NCBI GenBank assembly: GCA_024636705.1
Contig: JAGXGN010000111.1
Coordinates: 1 to 34,738, forward strand
DNA length: 34,738 bases
Source of the DNA: Halomonas sp.
GTDB lineage: Bacteria; Pseudomonadota; Gammaproteobacteria; Pseudomonadales; Halomonadaceae
Reading direction: 5' to 3'
Position numbers and translations under genes: made by a program. The notes below the pieces were generated by a model, which was given only the letters and a program-made list of their open reading frames with translations, was not told the DNA's origin and did no database searches. Below, piece by piece: positions 1 through 7,951 of the stretch. The number at the start of each line of letters is the position of its first letter. Positions within the stretch are counted from its first letter, which is position 1.

Positions 1-56
1 ATATCCAGGGGCCTCAGGTTTCTCAAGCCCCGGAAGGCGAGGCGTTCAAGAGGCAC
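1..56 (-). CDS. recF: RecF, DNA replication/repair protein (5' end only)
   Basis: Only the first 18 codons are inside the window; the gene runs off the left edge. From a GTG at 56-54 the minus strand reads M-P-L-E-R-L-A-F-R-G-L-R-N-L-R-P-L-D, which is the typical RecF N-terminus (a short strand followed by the conserved L-R-N-L element, just before the Walker A region of this SMC-like ATPase). An in-frame TAA lies upstream with no ATG between it and the GTG, so GTG is the only reasonable start. No strong Shine-Dalgarno is visible. RecF acts with RecO and RecR to load RecA at single-strand gaps. The gene follows dnaN after 68 bases on the same strand, the usual dnaA-dnaN-recF order, and gyrB is expected beyond the edge. 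Confidence 0.85.
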   Translation of the reverse strand, partial: MPLERLAFRGLRNLRPLD

Positions 57-124
57 GAGAGGCGACGTCTGGAAAGCGTGACGATAAAGGGGATGGCGTT
101 ACCAAGGACATGGATGAAACGACA

Positions 125-1228
125 TCACAGCCGCATGGGCATGACGACATAGAGCGTATCCCCACCACCGGGCTCTTCCATCAAGGCGCTGCTGTTGGGA
201 TCCGATAACGTCATCTGGATACGATCTTCATTCAAGGCATTGAGAACATCGATCAGATAACCGACGTTGAAACCGATTTCCAGGGCATCACCACTGTATT
301 CGACGGCGATCGTCTCCTCGGCCTCCTCCTGCTCGGGGTTATTGGCCATGACCCTGAGGTTGCCTTCATCCAGATGCAACCTGACGCCCCGGTACTTCTC
401 GTTGGAGAGGATCGCCGTCCGTGACAAGACTTGGCGTAGTCCGGCGCGGTCGGCGATAAACACCTTGTCACCACCACGGGGTACCACACGCTCGTAATCC
501 GGAAACTTGCCATCCACCAGCTTCGAGGTGAAGGTGAAATCACCGGTATGGGCACGGACATGACTGGCACCAAGGGTCAGGGTGACGACCTCATCACCCT
601 CATCGAGCAGTCTCACCAGCTCAAGAATACCCTTGCGGGGCACGATCAGCTTCTGGGCCGTCTCGACCTCGATCTCGGCGGGTCGTGAACAGACGGCTAG
701 ACGGTGACCGTCGGTAGCCACGGCACGCACCAGGTTGGTTTGCAGTTCGAGCAACATGCCATTCAGGTAATAGCGTACATCCTGCTGTGCCATGGCGAAG
801 GCGGTGGTATCGATCAAGTGCTTGAGCGTCCCCCGCGGCAAGCTGATCTCGACGCTGCCCTGGGTATCCTCGATATTGGGGAATTCGGCAACGGGCAGGG
901 TGGAGAGGGTGAACCTGGAACGCCCGCAACGCAGGACGGCACGACCCTCCTCGAGGGAAAACTGGATCTCCGACTGGTCGGGGAGCGACTTGCAGATATC
1001 CATCAGTTTGCGTGCTGGAAGTGTCGCCGAACCCGGTTCCTCGACGCGGCTGGCCACTGTCCGTCCGATCAGTTCGACTTCGAGGTCGGTACCCGTCAGC
1101 GCCAGCTGCTCCTGATCCACCTGGATCAGGACATTGGAGAGTACCGGCAAGGTCTGACGTCGCTCCACCACACCTGCGACAAGGGTCAGGGGTCGCAGCA
1201 GATCTTCGCGGGAGATGGAAAATTTCAT
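125..1228 (-). CDS. dnaN: DNA polymerase III beta subunit (sliding clamp)
   Basis: The product is the ring-shaped processivity clamp that tethers DNA polymerase III to DNA and acts as a docking platform for repair and regulatory proteins, including Hda-mediated inactivation of DnaA. The start is the ATG at 1228-1226, giving M-K-F-S-I-S-R-E-D-L-L, the standard clamp N-terminus. An upstream in-frame extension of 19 residues is rejected because GTGGAG sits 5 bases before this ATG. The protein is 367 residues, matching the family (E. coli 366). It ends in Y-V-V-M-P-M-R-L, the conserved C-terminal strand. It lies 100 bases downstream of dnaA on the same strand and upstream of recF, so it is probably co-transcribed with dnaA. 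Confidence 0.97.
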   Translation of the reverse strand: MKFSISREDLLRPLTLVAGVVERRQTLPVLSNVLIQVDQEQLALTGTDLEVELIGRTVASRVEEPGSATLPARKLMDICKSLPDQSEIQFSLEEGRAVLRCGRSRFTLSTLPVAEFPNIEDTQGSVEISLPRGTLKHLIDTTAFAMAQQDVRYYLNGMLLELQTNLVRAVATDGHRLAVCSRPAEIEVETAQKLIVPRKGILELVRLLDEGDEVVTLTLGASHVRAHTGDFTFTSKLVDGKFPDYERVVPRGGDKVFIADRAGLRQVLSRTAILSNEKYRGVRLHLDEGNLRVMANNPEQEEAEETIAVEYSGDALEIGFNVGYLIDVLNALNEDRIQMTLSDPNSSALMEEPGGGDTLYVVMPMRL

Positions 1229-1328
1229 GTCGGCTCCACTTCTTGTCTTGGGGGATGATGGACCGTGATCTGAAGATCCCGTCACCCGGGATAATTGTTT
1301 CTGGAAAGGCGTATGGCAAGCGCCCGCC

Positions 1329-2792
1329 TCAGCTAGTCAGCAGGCGCAGCAGGTTCTTGTAGTCCTCTCGAATATCCGAACTTTCTTCCTGCAGCGATTT
1401 CACCTTTCGGCAGGCGTGCAGCACCGTGGTGTGATCGCGGCCACCGAAGGCATCGCCGATCTCAGGCAGACTGTGGTTAGTCAACTCCTTGGCGAGAGAC
1501 ATGGCCACCTGGCGGGGACGCGCCACGGAGCGCGAGCGACGCTTTGACAGGAGATCCGACAGCTTGATCTTGTAGTATTCCGCCACCGTGCGCTGGATGT
1601 TGTCGACGCCGACCTGCTTGTCCTGCAGGGCCAGGAGGTCCTTGAGGGATTCGCGAATGAAATCCTGGGTAATGGTCTTGCCCATGAAATGGGAGTCGGC
1701 GATCACCTTCTTGAGGGCGCCTTCCAGCTCCCGGACATTGGAACGAATCTTCTGGGCGATGAAGAAGGCCGCTTCATGGGGCAATTCCACCTTGGCCTGC
1801 TCGGCCTTCTTCATCAGGATCGCCACCCGGGTCTCGAGCTCGGGTGGCTCGATGGCCACGGTCAGTCCCCATCCGAAGCGAGACTTCAGGCGCTCTTCCA
1901 CCCCACTGATCTCCTTAGGGTAGCGATCGGAGGTCAGAATCATCTGCTGACCCCCCTCAAGCAGCGCATTGAAGGTATGGAAGAACTCCTCCTGGGAGCG
2001 TTCCTTGCCGGCAAAGAACTGGATGTCATCGATGAGCAGGGCATCGACGCTGCGATAGAAGCGCTTGAAATCATTGATGGCATTCAGCTGCAGCGCCTTG
2101 ACCATATCGGCCACGAAGCGCTCGGAATGCAGGTAGATGACCTGGGCATTGGCACGACGTTCGGCCAGGGCATTACCCACGGCATGCATCAGGTGGGTCT
2201 TGCCCAGCCCCACACCGCCATAGAGAAACAGCGGATTATAGGCCCCACCGGGATTTTCCGAGACCTGACGTGAGGCGGCCCTGGCTAACTGGTTCGACTT
2301 GCCTTCCACGAAGGTCTCGAAGGTGAAGTTGGGATTCAAGCCACTGCCGTGTTTGAGACTGCCCTCGACCTGAACCTGACGCTCCCCGCCACGACCACTG
2401 CGGGAGGCCTCCTCTCTCGCCTTCGGCACAGCGGCATCGCCGCTGTCATGGCGAGACGCCACATGAACCGCCGGGGCCACCGGTTGCCGGGTGCTCGCGG
2501 ACACCGGATTACCCAGATCACGGGTTTGTGGTGCCGGTGCCGCACGTCGGCTGCCCACCGAAAGCACCACTCTGGGCGGCTTGGACGGCGAAAGATCACG
2601 CATCAACTCACTGATCCGCTTGGCATATTTATCACTTACCCAGTCGCGAACGAAACGGTTGGGTGCCAACAGGCAAAGTTCGTTGGACTCGCCTTCTTCC
2701 GCCTGCAAGGGACGGATCCAGGTGTTGAACTGTTGTGAATTCAGTTCATCCTGAAGATAGTCCAGACACTTTTGCCAAAGAGCGAGCGGCAC
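1329..2792 (-). CDS. dnaA: Chromosomal replication initiator protein DnaA
   Basis: DnaA binds DnaA boxes, forms an ATP-dependent filament and melts the origin. The 487-residue protein shows all four domains. Domain I (residues 1-80, starting P-L-A-L-W-Q-K-C-L) handles DnaB and DnaA contacts. A low-complexity linker covers about 80-150. The AAA+ domain has Walker A G-G-V-G-L-G-K-T (192-199) and Walker B L-L-I-D-D-I-Q (252-258). Domain IV carries the box-reading G-R-D-H-T-T signature (451-456). The start is a GTG at 2792, preceded by GAGG 5 bases upstream. A promoter with TACAAT as -10 lies at 2825-2853, and its -35 is overlapped by a perfect DnaA box, which suggests autorepression. dnaN follows after 100 bases. 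Confidence 0.98.
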   Translation of the reverse strand: MPLALWQKCLDYLQDELNSQQFNTWIRPLQAEEGESNELCLLAPNRFVRDWVSDKYAKRISELMRDLSPSKPPRVVLSVGSRRAAPAPQTRDLGNPVSASTRQPVAPAVHVASRHDSGDAAVPKAREEASRSGRGGERQVQVEGSLKHGSGLNPNFTFETFVEGKSNQLARAASRQVSENPGGAYNPLFLYGGVGLGKTHLMHAVGNALAERRANAQVIYLHSERFVADMVKALQLNAINDFKRFYRSVDALLIDDIQFFAGKERSQEEFFHTFNALLEGGQQMILTSDRYPKEISGVEERLKSRFGWGLTVAIEPPELETRVAILMKKAEQAKVELPHEAAFFIAQKIRSNVRELEGALKKVIADSHFMGKTITQDFIRESLKDLLALQDKQVGVDNIQRTVAEYYKIKLSDLLSKRRSRSVARPRQVAMSLAKELTNHSLPEIGDAFGGRDHTTVLHACRKVKSLQEESSDIREDYKNLLRLLTS

Positions 2793-2824
2793 GCGACCTC
2801 ACCATCGTTGGGAAACGGCCGACC

Positions 2825-2853
2825 ATTGTAGCCCTCGAGAACCGGGTTATCCA
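2825..2853 (-). promoter_or_regulatory. Predicted sigma70 promoter of dnaA
   Basis: On the minus strand the -10 is TACAAT (2830-2825) and the -35 is TGGATA (2853-2848), with a 17-base spacer. The -35 matches consensus at four of six positions. The expected start of transcription is about 25 bases upstream of the dnaA GTG. The -35 is embedded in the DnaA box at 2847-2855, so bound DnaA would occlude RNA polymerase. Confidence 0.55.
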
Positions 2854-2855
2854 CA
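2847..2855 (+). promoter_or_regulatory. DnaA box (perfect TTATCCACA) in the dnaA promoter
   Basis: An exact match to the high-affinity R1-type consensus, overlapping the predicted dnaA -35. A second, one-mismatch box (TTTTCCACA on the minus strand) lies at 2879-2887. The pair resembles the autoregulatory box arrangement known for dnaA promoters. The rest of the 317-base dnaA-rpmH gap is GC-rich with no AT-rich unwinding element, so I read this as regulation, not as the origin. Confidence 0.75.
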
Positions 2856-2878
2856 TGGGCAACCACCTCGATTCATGC

Positions 2879-2887
2879 TGTGGAAAA
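2879..2887 (-). promoter_or_regulatory. DnaA box-like site (TTTTCCACA)
   Basis: One mismatch from TTATCCACA, in inverted orientation and 32 bases from the perfect box at 2847. It lies upstream of the predicted dnaA -35 and could support cooperative DnaA binding at the promoter. Confidence 0.5.
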
Positions 2888-2984
2888 GATGACAGGGGCC
2901 CGCCGCCCGAGCGCCGATATCCGGATACTCCATCCCTTGTCCGGGGCCGCCCGCGAGAGGCTGGACGGGTCAGGCAAGGAACAA

Positions 2985-3013
2985 TTGCACACCGTCGCCT
3001 AAATCACTACAAT
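2985..3013 (+). promoter_or_regulatory. Predicted sigma70 promoter of rpmH-rnpA
   Basis: TTGCAC (2985-2990), a 17-base spacer and TACAAT (3008-3013) form a near-consensus promoter about 97 bases upstream of the rpmH ATG. The leader contains a short inverted repeat, GGTCT...AGACC, at 3018-3032. This fits the strong expression expected of a ribosomal protein gene. Confidence 0.7.
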
Positions 3014-3109
3014 TTCCGGTCTTGAACAGACCATGGCCGGGTTCCCGATCGGAGCTCGGATAGTCGACACGATTCATTTATCCTCCAAACCACCCGGGAA
3101 TAACGAGTT

Positions 3110-3244
3110 ATGAAACGCACTTTCCAACCCAGCGTTCTCAAGCGCAAGCGTGCGCACGGCTTTCGTGCCCGCATGGCCACCAAGAACGGTCGTGCCGTTC
3201 TGGCGCGTCGTCGTGCCAAGGGTCGCAAGCGCCTGAGCGCCTGA
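3110..3244 (+). CDS. rpmH: 50S ribosomal protein L34
   Basis: The gene encodes 44 residues starting M-K-R-T-F-Q-P-S and ending K-G-R-K-R-L-S-A, the canonical, very basic L34 sequence. It binds 23S rRNA in the large subunit. The family is normally 44-46 residues. The reading frame was found directly from the DNA, starting at the ATG at 3110. It is divergent from dnaA, as in almost all gammaproteobacteria, and rnpA begins 8 bases after its stop, so the two are an operon. Confidence 0.97.
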   Translation: MKRTFQPSVLKRKRAHGFRARMATKNGRAVLARRRAKGRKRLSA

Positions 3245-3252
3245 TCCCCGGC

Positions 3253-3669
3253 GTGCCCCGACAGGATTTTCCCCGGAAGCTGCGTCTACTGACCGCCGAG
3301 GATTATCGGCGAGTCTTCGATTCTGCTGTCTACAAGGTTCATGGCAAGGGGCTGATGGCACTGGCCGCGCCCAACATCCTGGGGCATCCCCGTCTGGGTC
3401 TGGTCTTCAGCAAGCGAAACGTTCGCCTTGCCGTTGAGCGCAATCGTCTCAAGCGGCTCGTCAGAGAATCCATTCGCCTGACACAACATGATCTGCCTGC
3501 CGTCGATATCGTGGTACTGGCCAGACGAGGTGCGGGCGAGCTGGACAACGAGACCCTTCATCGCCAACTGCACGGTATGTGGCGACGACTCGATAGGGAT
3601 GTCCGCAAGACGAATGCCCTGAATCATGAAAGCGCCGACAGTCCTCGAACCGGCAAGGCACCAGAGTGA
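3253..3669 (+). CDS. rnpA: Ribonuclease P protein component
   Basis: The product is the small basic protein subunit of RNase P, which works with the rnpB RNA to trim tRNA 5' leaders. It has 138 residues starting at GTG 3253 (M-P-R-Q-D-F-P-R-K-L-R-L-L), with the conserved R-N-R signature at residues 63-65 (A-V-E-R-N-R-L-K-R-L-V-R-E), which contacts the RNA. The C-terminal 20 or so residues look like an unconserved tail. The gene lies 8 bases after rpmH. yidD, which normally follows or overlaps rnpA, is not present. A T-tailed hairpin at 3756-3775 ends the transcript. Confidence 0.95.
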   Translation: MPRQDFPRKLRLLTAEDYRRVFDSAVYKVHGKGLMALAAPNILGHPRLGLVFSKRNVRLAVERNRLKRLVRESIRLTQHDLPAVDIVVLARRGAGELDNETLHRQLHGMWRRLDRDVRKTNALNHESADSPRTGKAPE

Positions 3670-3755
3670 TAGGGGTTGGGGGCGTCTTCATGAGAGTCGC
3701 AACTCTCGGCTGGAGCCAAGGCATCAAGGCACGGAATGCCTCGCAGTAGATTGAG

Positions 3756-3775
3756 CCTGCCCATGGCAGGTTTTT
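3756..3775 (+). terminator. Rho-independent terminator after rpmH-rnpA
   Basis: CCTGCC, loop CAT and GGCAGG form a 6-bp stem directly followed by five T residues. Two further hairpins precede it: GAGAGT/ACTCTC at 3692-3707 and AGGCAT/ATGCCT at 3719-3741. The run of structure fills the gap between rnpA and yidC and separates the rpmH-rnpA transcript from yidC. Confidence 0.65.
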
Positions 3776-3842
3776 GTGTGTATCTAGCGTACGACGCAGG
3801 CTGAGCCATCGAAATGTTCACCACCCATCGGGCAGAACCCTC

Positions 3843-5546
3843 ATGGACGTAAAACGAATTCTCTTGCTGATCCCCCTGGCCCTGCTCGCCTACCTGATCA
3901 TCGTGCAGTGGAATCAGGATTACGGCCGGGTCGTCACGGAACAACAGGCGCCGGCCATCACCAGCAACGCCCCGTCGACTTCCGGCCCAAGCGGCTCGGG
4001 AGACGGGGAAGACGGAGAAGGCCTGGCGATTCCAAGCGCCCCCCGTGCAACGGATGATGTCGAAGGGGAGATGCCGGCCGAGGCGCCGGAGGCAACCTCC
4101 AGCCGTGACCTGATCGCAGTGGTCACAGATGTGCTCGATCTACGCATCGACCCTCAGGGGGGCGATATCGTCTATGCCGCCCTGCCCCAGCATAAGATGA
4201 CCCTGAATGCCGAGCGCCCCTATGTACTGCTCTCCGATAGCGTGGTCCGCGGCTATGTCGCGCGATCAGGACTCCAGTTGGATGGCCATTCTGGCCGCAT
4301 CGCCTTCACCCCGGAGGACACCGAATATCGCTTGACCGAAGGCGAGAACCGCCTGGAGGTCGACATGACAGCCGAGGTCAACGGCGTCGATGTCGTCAAG
4401 CGCTTTTCATTCGAACGGGAAAGCTATGCCGTCGAGGTCAACTACTACCTGGCCAATGATACCGACCAGCCGGTGACCGCACGCTTCATAGGCCAACTGG
4501 CCAGGGATAACAGTCCGGACCCCTCCAGTGGGCCCAAGATGGGCATGAACTCCTACCTCGGCGCCGCCTTTTCATCCCCGGAAAACAGTTACGAAAAAGT
4601 CGATTTCAGCGATATCCAGGAAGGCAATTTCGCCAATCGCGAGGTCCAGGGTGGCTGGGTCGCCATCATCCAGCATTATTTCGTCTCGGCCTGGACGCCC
4701 CCCCAGAATCAGCAGAATCTCTATTACGCCACGACCGATTCCGAACAGCGAAACGTGGCCGCCTTTGCCGGAACATCGGCTAGCGTAGCGCCGGGAGGCG
4801 AGACTCGACTGGGCGCCACTCTCTACGTCGGCCCCAAGGTACAGAGCTACTTGGAGCAGGTCGCTCCTAATCTGCGGCTGACCGTCGACTTCGGCTGGCT
4901 CTGGTTCATCGCCAACCCCTTGTTCTGGCTGCTTGACCAGATCCACAGCCTGATCGGTAACTGGGGCTGGTCGATCGTCTTCCTGACGATGCTGGTCAAG
5001 CTGGTCCTGTGGCCGCTCTCCGCCAAGGCCTACAAGTCCATGGCCCGCATGCGCAAGCTGGGCCCGGAGATGCAGCGCCTCAAGGAGCAGTACGGCGACG
5101 ACCGGCAGAAGATGTCCCAGGAGATGATGAAGTTCTACCAGAAGGAGAAGATCAACCCACTGGGTGGTTGCCTTCCGATCCTTGTGCAGATGCCGGTGTT
5201 CATCGCCCTGTACTGGATGCTGCTCGAGTCAGTGGAGTTGCGTCACGCGCCCTTCATGTTCTGGATCCAGGATCTGTCGGTGAAGGATCCGTACTTCATC
5301 CTGCCGATCCTGATGGGCGCCTCGATGTTCGTCCAGCAGCTGCTCAACCCGACGCCCCCGGATCCCATGCAGGCGAAGATCATGAAGATGCTGCCCATCA
5401 TCTTCACCTTCTTCTTCCTGTGGTTCCCGGCCGGTCTGGTCATCTACTGGGTGGTCAACAACTGCATCTCCATCGTTCAGCAGTATGCGATCACCCGCAA
5501 GATCGAGAACGATCCGAGTATCGGCAAGGGTATGAAGACCAAGTAG
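3843..5546 (+). CDS. yidC: Membrane protein insertase YidC
   Basis: YidC inserts and folds inner-membrane proteins, alone or with SecYEG. Known clients include the Fo subunits a and c, encoded later in this window. From the ATG at 3843 the protein is 567 residues (E. coli 548). It has an N-terminal anchor (about residues 5-22), a large periplasmic beta-domain preceded by an acidic/Ser-rich linker (about 30-75), and the conserved insertase core (about 345-550) with five membrane segments. The hallmark G-G-C-L-P-I-L-V-Q-M-P-V-F-I-A-L-Y-W-M motif is present. An upstream in-frame extension (from 3774) is rejected because it runs through the terminator and lacks a signal anchor. mnmE follows after 75 bases. 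Confidence 0.97.
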   Translation: MDVKRILLLIPLALLAYLIIVQWNQDYGRVVTEQQAPAITSNAPSTSGPSGSGDGEDGEGLAIPSAPRATDDVEGEMPAEAPEATSSRDLIAVVTDVLDLRIDPQGGDIVYAALPQHKMTLNAERPYVLLSDSVVRGYVARSGLQLDGHSGRIAFTPEDTEYRLTEGENRLEVDMTAEVNGVDVVKRFSFERESYAVEVNYYLANDTDQPVTARFIGQLARDNSPDPSSGPKMGMNSYLGAAFSSPENSYEKVDFSDIQEGNFANREVQGGWVAIIQHYFVSAWTPPQNQQNLYYATTDSEQRNVAAFAGTSASVAPGGETRLGATLYVGPKVQSYLEQVAPNLRLTVDFGWLWFIANPLFWLLDQIHSLIGNWGWSIVFLTMLVKLVLWPLSAKAYKSMARMRKLGPEMQRLKEQYGDDRQKMSQEMMKFYQKEKINPLGGCLPILVQMPVFIALYWMLLESVELRHAPFMFWIQDLSVKDPYFILPILMGASMFVQQLLNPTPPDPMQAKIMKMLPIIFTFFFLWFPAGLVIYWVVNNCISIVQQYAITRKIENDPSIGKGMKTK

Positions 5547-5565
5547 GGACGCTCTGCTGCCCTTA

Positions 5566-5593
5566 CAGACCCCCGCCCTCGTGCGGGGGTCTG
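5566..5593 (+). terminator. Strong hairpin between yidC and mnmE
   Basis: A perfect 11-bp stem, CAGACCCCCGC / GCGGGGGTCTG, with a 6-base loop lies 19 bases after the yidC stop. It is followed by GCGTTATACT, not a T-tract, so it may be a weak terminator, an RNA-stability element or an attenuator that tunes mnmE expression. Confidence 0.45.
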
Positions 5594-5621
5594 GCGTTAT
5601 ACTCGACGAGGAACCCACGAG

Positions 5622-6992
5622 ATGCCCGAACGCCTCTATACCCAGGACACCATTGCCGCCCTGGCCACACCGCCAGGGCGGGGCGGCGTCGGCATCATCC
5701 GTGTCTCCGGACCCGCCTGTACGACGATCGCGGAGGCCATGGTCGGCCACTGTCCCGCCCCGCGATATGCCCACTATGGCCCCTTCCGCGGCGAATCAGC
5801 GGTGATCGACGAGGGTATCGCCCTCTACTTTTCCGGCCCTCACTCCTTCACCGGCGAGGACGTCCTGGAACTGCAGGGCCATGGCGGCCCGGTGATCATG
5901 GACCTATTGCTGGAGCGTTGCCTGCAACTCGGTGCCAGGCAGGCCAGGCCCGGCGAGTTCTCCGAACGCGCCTTCCTCAACGACAAGCTGGACCTCGCTC
6001 AGGCCGAGGCGATCGCCGACCTGATCGACGCCAGTTCGCGTGCCGCCGCGCAGAATGCCCTGCATTCGCTTCAGGGTGATTTCTCCCGGCGGGTCGAGGC
6101 GCTGGTGCAGCGATTGATCGAATTGCGTATCTATGTCGAGGCGGCCATCGACTTCCCGGAGGAGGAGATCGACTTCCTCGGCGACGGCAGGGTGGCAAGG
6201 ATGCTCGAGGAAGTCGGCGAAGCACTCGACCGGGTACGCGCCGCTGCGGCACAGGGCGCCCTGATGCGGGAAGGCATGAGCGTGGTGATTGCCGGGCGCC
6301 CCAATGCCGGCAAGTCCAGCCTGCTCAATGCCCTGACGGAACAGGAAACCGCCATCGTCACCGCGGTCGCGGGTACCACCCGGGATGTCCTGCGCGAGCA
6401 TATCCATATCGACGGCATGCCCTTGCATGTCATCGATACCGCCGGCCTGCGTGATACACCGGATGCCGTGGAGAAGATCGGCGTGGCACGGGCCTGGGCC
6501 GAAATCGAAAAGGCCGACCGGGTTCTACTGCTGGTCGATGCCACCACCACCGAGGTCGATGACCCCATAGCAATATGGCCGGAATTCGTGGCTCGACTGC
6601 CCAACCCCGGCCAGCTCACTCTGGTGCGCAACAAGATCGACACCAGCCATGAAAGCCCGGGGATCGACGCCTCCGGGGACACACCGGTGATACGCCTGTC
6701 GGCCAGGAGCCTGGCCGGCATGGATACCCTGAAGGCGCACCTCAAGGAGGTGATGGGCTATACCGCCACCACCGAGGGGCGTTTCTCGGCCCGGCGACGC
6801 CACCTGGATGCCCTAGATCGGGCGAAGACGGCGCTCTTGAGCGGTGAGACGCAGTTAGCCGGCTACGGAGCTGGCGAACTGCTCGCCGAGGATCTGCGCG
6901 AGGCCCAGCAGGCCCTGGGCGAGATCACCGGGGACTTCAGCGCAGATGACCTGCTGGGCGAGATCTTCGGCAGCTTCTGCATCGGCAAATAG
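5622..6992 (+). CDS. mnmE: tRNA modification GTPase MnmE
   Basis: MnmE with MnmG makes the 5-carboxymethylaminomethyl (or aminomethyl) group on U34 of certain tRNAs, using tetrahydrofolate-bound one-carbon units, FAD and GTP hydrolysis. The protein is 456 residues (E. coli 454). The N-terminal folate-binding domain starts [14 protein letters not shown]. Embedded in the helical domain is the G domain, with G1 G-R-P-N-A-G-K-S (225-232) and G3 D-T-A-G (272-275). The essential C-terminal F-C-I-G-K is intact. Its partner mnmG lies at 21069. The gene ends 7 bases before the converging rlmJ stop. Confidence 0.97.
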   Translation: MPERLYTQDTIAALATPPGRGGVGIIRVSGPACTTIAEAMVGHCPAPRYAHYGPFRGESAVIDEGIALYFSGPHSFTGEDVLELQGHGGPVIMDLLLERCLQLGARQARPGEFSERAFLNDKLDLAQAEAIADLIDASSRAAAQNALHSLQGDFSRRVEALVQRLIELRIYVEAAIDFPEEEIDFLGDGRVARMLEEVGEALDRVRAAAAQGALMREGMSVVIAGRPNAGKSSLLNALTEQETAIVTAVAGTTRDVLREHIHIDGMPLHVIDTAGLRDTPDAVEKIGVARAWAEIEKADRVLLLVDATTTEVDDPIAIWPEFVARLPNPGQLTLVRNKIDTSHESPGIDASGDTPVIRLSARSLAGMDTLKAHLKEVMGYTATTEGRFSARRRHLDALDRAKTALLSGETQLAGYGAGELLAEDLREAQQALGEITGDFSADDLLGEIFGSFCIGK

Positions 6993-6999
6993 CCGTGTC

Positions 7000-7863
7000 C
7001 TATTCCTCCACCCACCAGCCACTGCGGTAGCGACTTGTCGAACCCAGCACGGGGATGATCGAATCCATGGCGGCCGACAGGCGCCGCTCCAGCCCCCAAG
7101 GCGGGTTCACCACCAGCATGCCACTCCCGTACATGCCGTGCTCCCCTGCGTGAGGATCATGGAGAACCAGTTCACTGCGCCAGATCTTGCGCAGGCCTTC
7201 ATCTCGCAGTGATTCCAGCAATACCCGATGGCGACCCGCCGGCAACAAGGGATACCACACCAGCACGAGCCCATGGCGAACCTTGCGCATGGCCGACAGC
7301 ACGGCATCCGCCACCTCGGCATATTCGGTCTTGCGTTCATAGCTGGGATCGATGAGTACGCAGAGCCGCGGCGTCGCCACCGGCAATCGTTGTCGCAGTC
7401 CCTGGAGGCCATCCCCATGAATCTGCCGCACATTATCCGGAAGCGCCAGGCCTGCCAGATGGTCATGCTCGCCGGGATGCAACTCGAAGAGCATCAGCCG
7501 ATCCCGGGACCGCAAGCGACTGGCCAGCCACCAGGGGGAACCGGGGTATTGGTCCAGACTCTCCCCTTTGGCCGAGGGTGCGCCGGATTGCGCCTCCTCC
7601 AGGGCACCAAACCAGGCGTGGAGCAAGGGATCCCGGACCAGGGCCTCCCTCGACCGCCACAGCGGCATCACGCCATTGCGATACTCCTGCAACTTGCCGG
7701 ATGCCTCTGACGACAGGCAATAGAGGCCTCGACCGGCGTGGGTATCCAGGTAGGTGACGGGCGAATCCTTGCGCAACAGATGATCCACGACGGCAAAGAG
7801 CGTCAAATGCTTGTGAACATCGGCGAAATTGCCGGCATGGTAGGCATGCTGATAGGAAAGCAT
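7000..7863 (-). CDS. rlmJ: 23S rRNA (adenine(2030)-N6)-methyltransferase RlmJ
   Basis: RlmJ uses S-adenosylmethionine to methylate A2030 of 23S rRNA. The start is the ATG at 7863, giving M-L-S-Y-Q-H-A-Y-H-A-G-N-F-A-D-V-H-K-H, the family's highly conserved N-terminus; a 15-residue upstream extension in frame is rejected. It is 287 residues (E. coli 280). Family blocks visible include Y-L-D-T-H-A-G-R-G, Y-P-G-S-P, F-E-L-H-P and the C-terminal S-G-M-L-V-V-N-P-P-W. The catalytic motif IV reads D-P-S-Y where E. coli has D-P-P-Y. The gene sits directly behind the yiaD-type gene on the same strand, with that gene's T-tailed hairpin ending only about 20 bases before the rlmJ ATG. Confidence 0.93.
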   Translation of the reverse strand: MLSYQHAYHAGNFADVHKHLTLFAVVDHLLRKDSPVTYLDTHAGRGLYCLSSEASGKLQEYRNGVMPLWRSREALVRDPLLHAWFGALEEAQSGAPSAKGESLDQYPGSPWWLASRLRSRDRLMLFELHPGEHDHLAGLALPDNVRQIHGDGLQGLRQRLPVATPRLCVLIDPSYERKTEYAEVADAVLSAMRKVRHGLVLVWYPLLPAGRHRVLLESLRDEGLRKIWRSELVLHDPHAGEHGMYGSGMLVVNPPWGLERRLSAAMDSIIPVLGSTSRYRSGWWVEE

Positions 7864-7884
7864 GGTCGATATCCGTGAATCGGC

Positions 7885-7925
7885 AAAAAAAAGAAAAGGG
7901 CCCACCACACCAGGGTGGGGGCCCT
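7885..7925 (-). terminator. Rho-independent terminator after the yiaD-type gene
   Basis: On the minus strand AGGGCCC..ACC pairs with GGTGGGCCCT (10 bp with a 2-base bulge, short loop). It is followed by TTTTC and eight more T residues. It sits 27 bases after the lipoprotein stop and ends the rdgB-hemW-yiaD run. Confidence 0.8.
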
Positions 7926-7951
7926 CTATCAGTCAAACCCGAAGGATCGGG

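Noticed and set aside
2793-3109. dnaA-rpmH gap as the replication origin (Pseudomonas-type)
   Set aside because: Only two DnaA box-like sites, no AT-rich segment, and they are better explained as dnaA autoregulation. The mnmG-upstream region is far richer in both signals.
3774-3842. Possible remnant of YidD (R-R-R-L-S-H ... H-H-P-S-G-R) in frame with yidC
   Set aside because: It only vaguely resembles the YidD tail R-R-L-L-R-C-H-P-x-H-P-G-G; the match is too short and lacks the cysteine motif.
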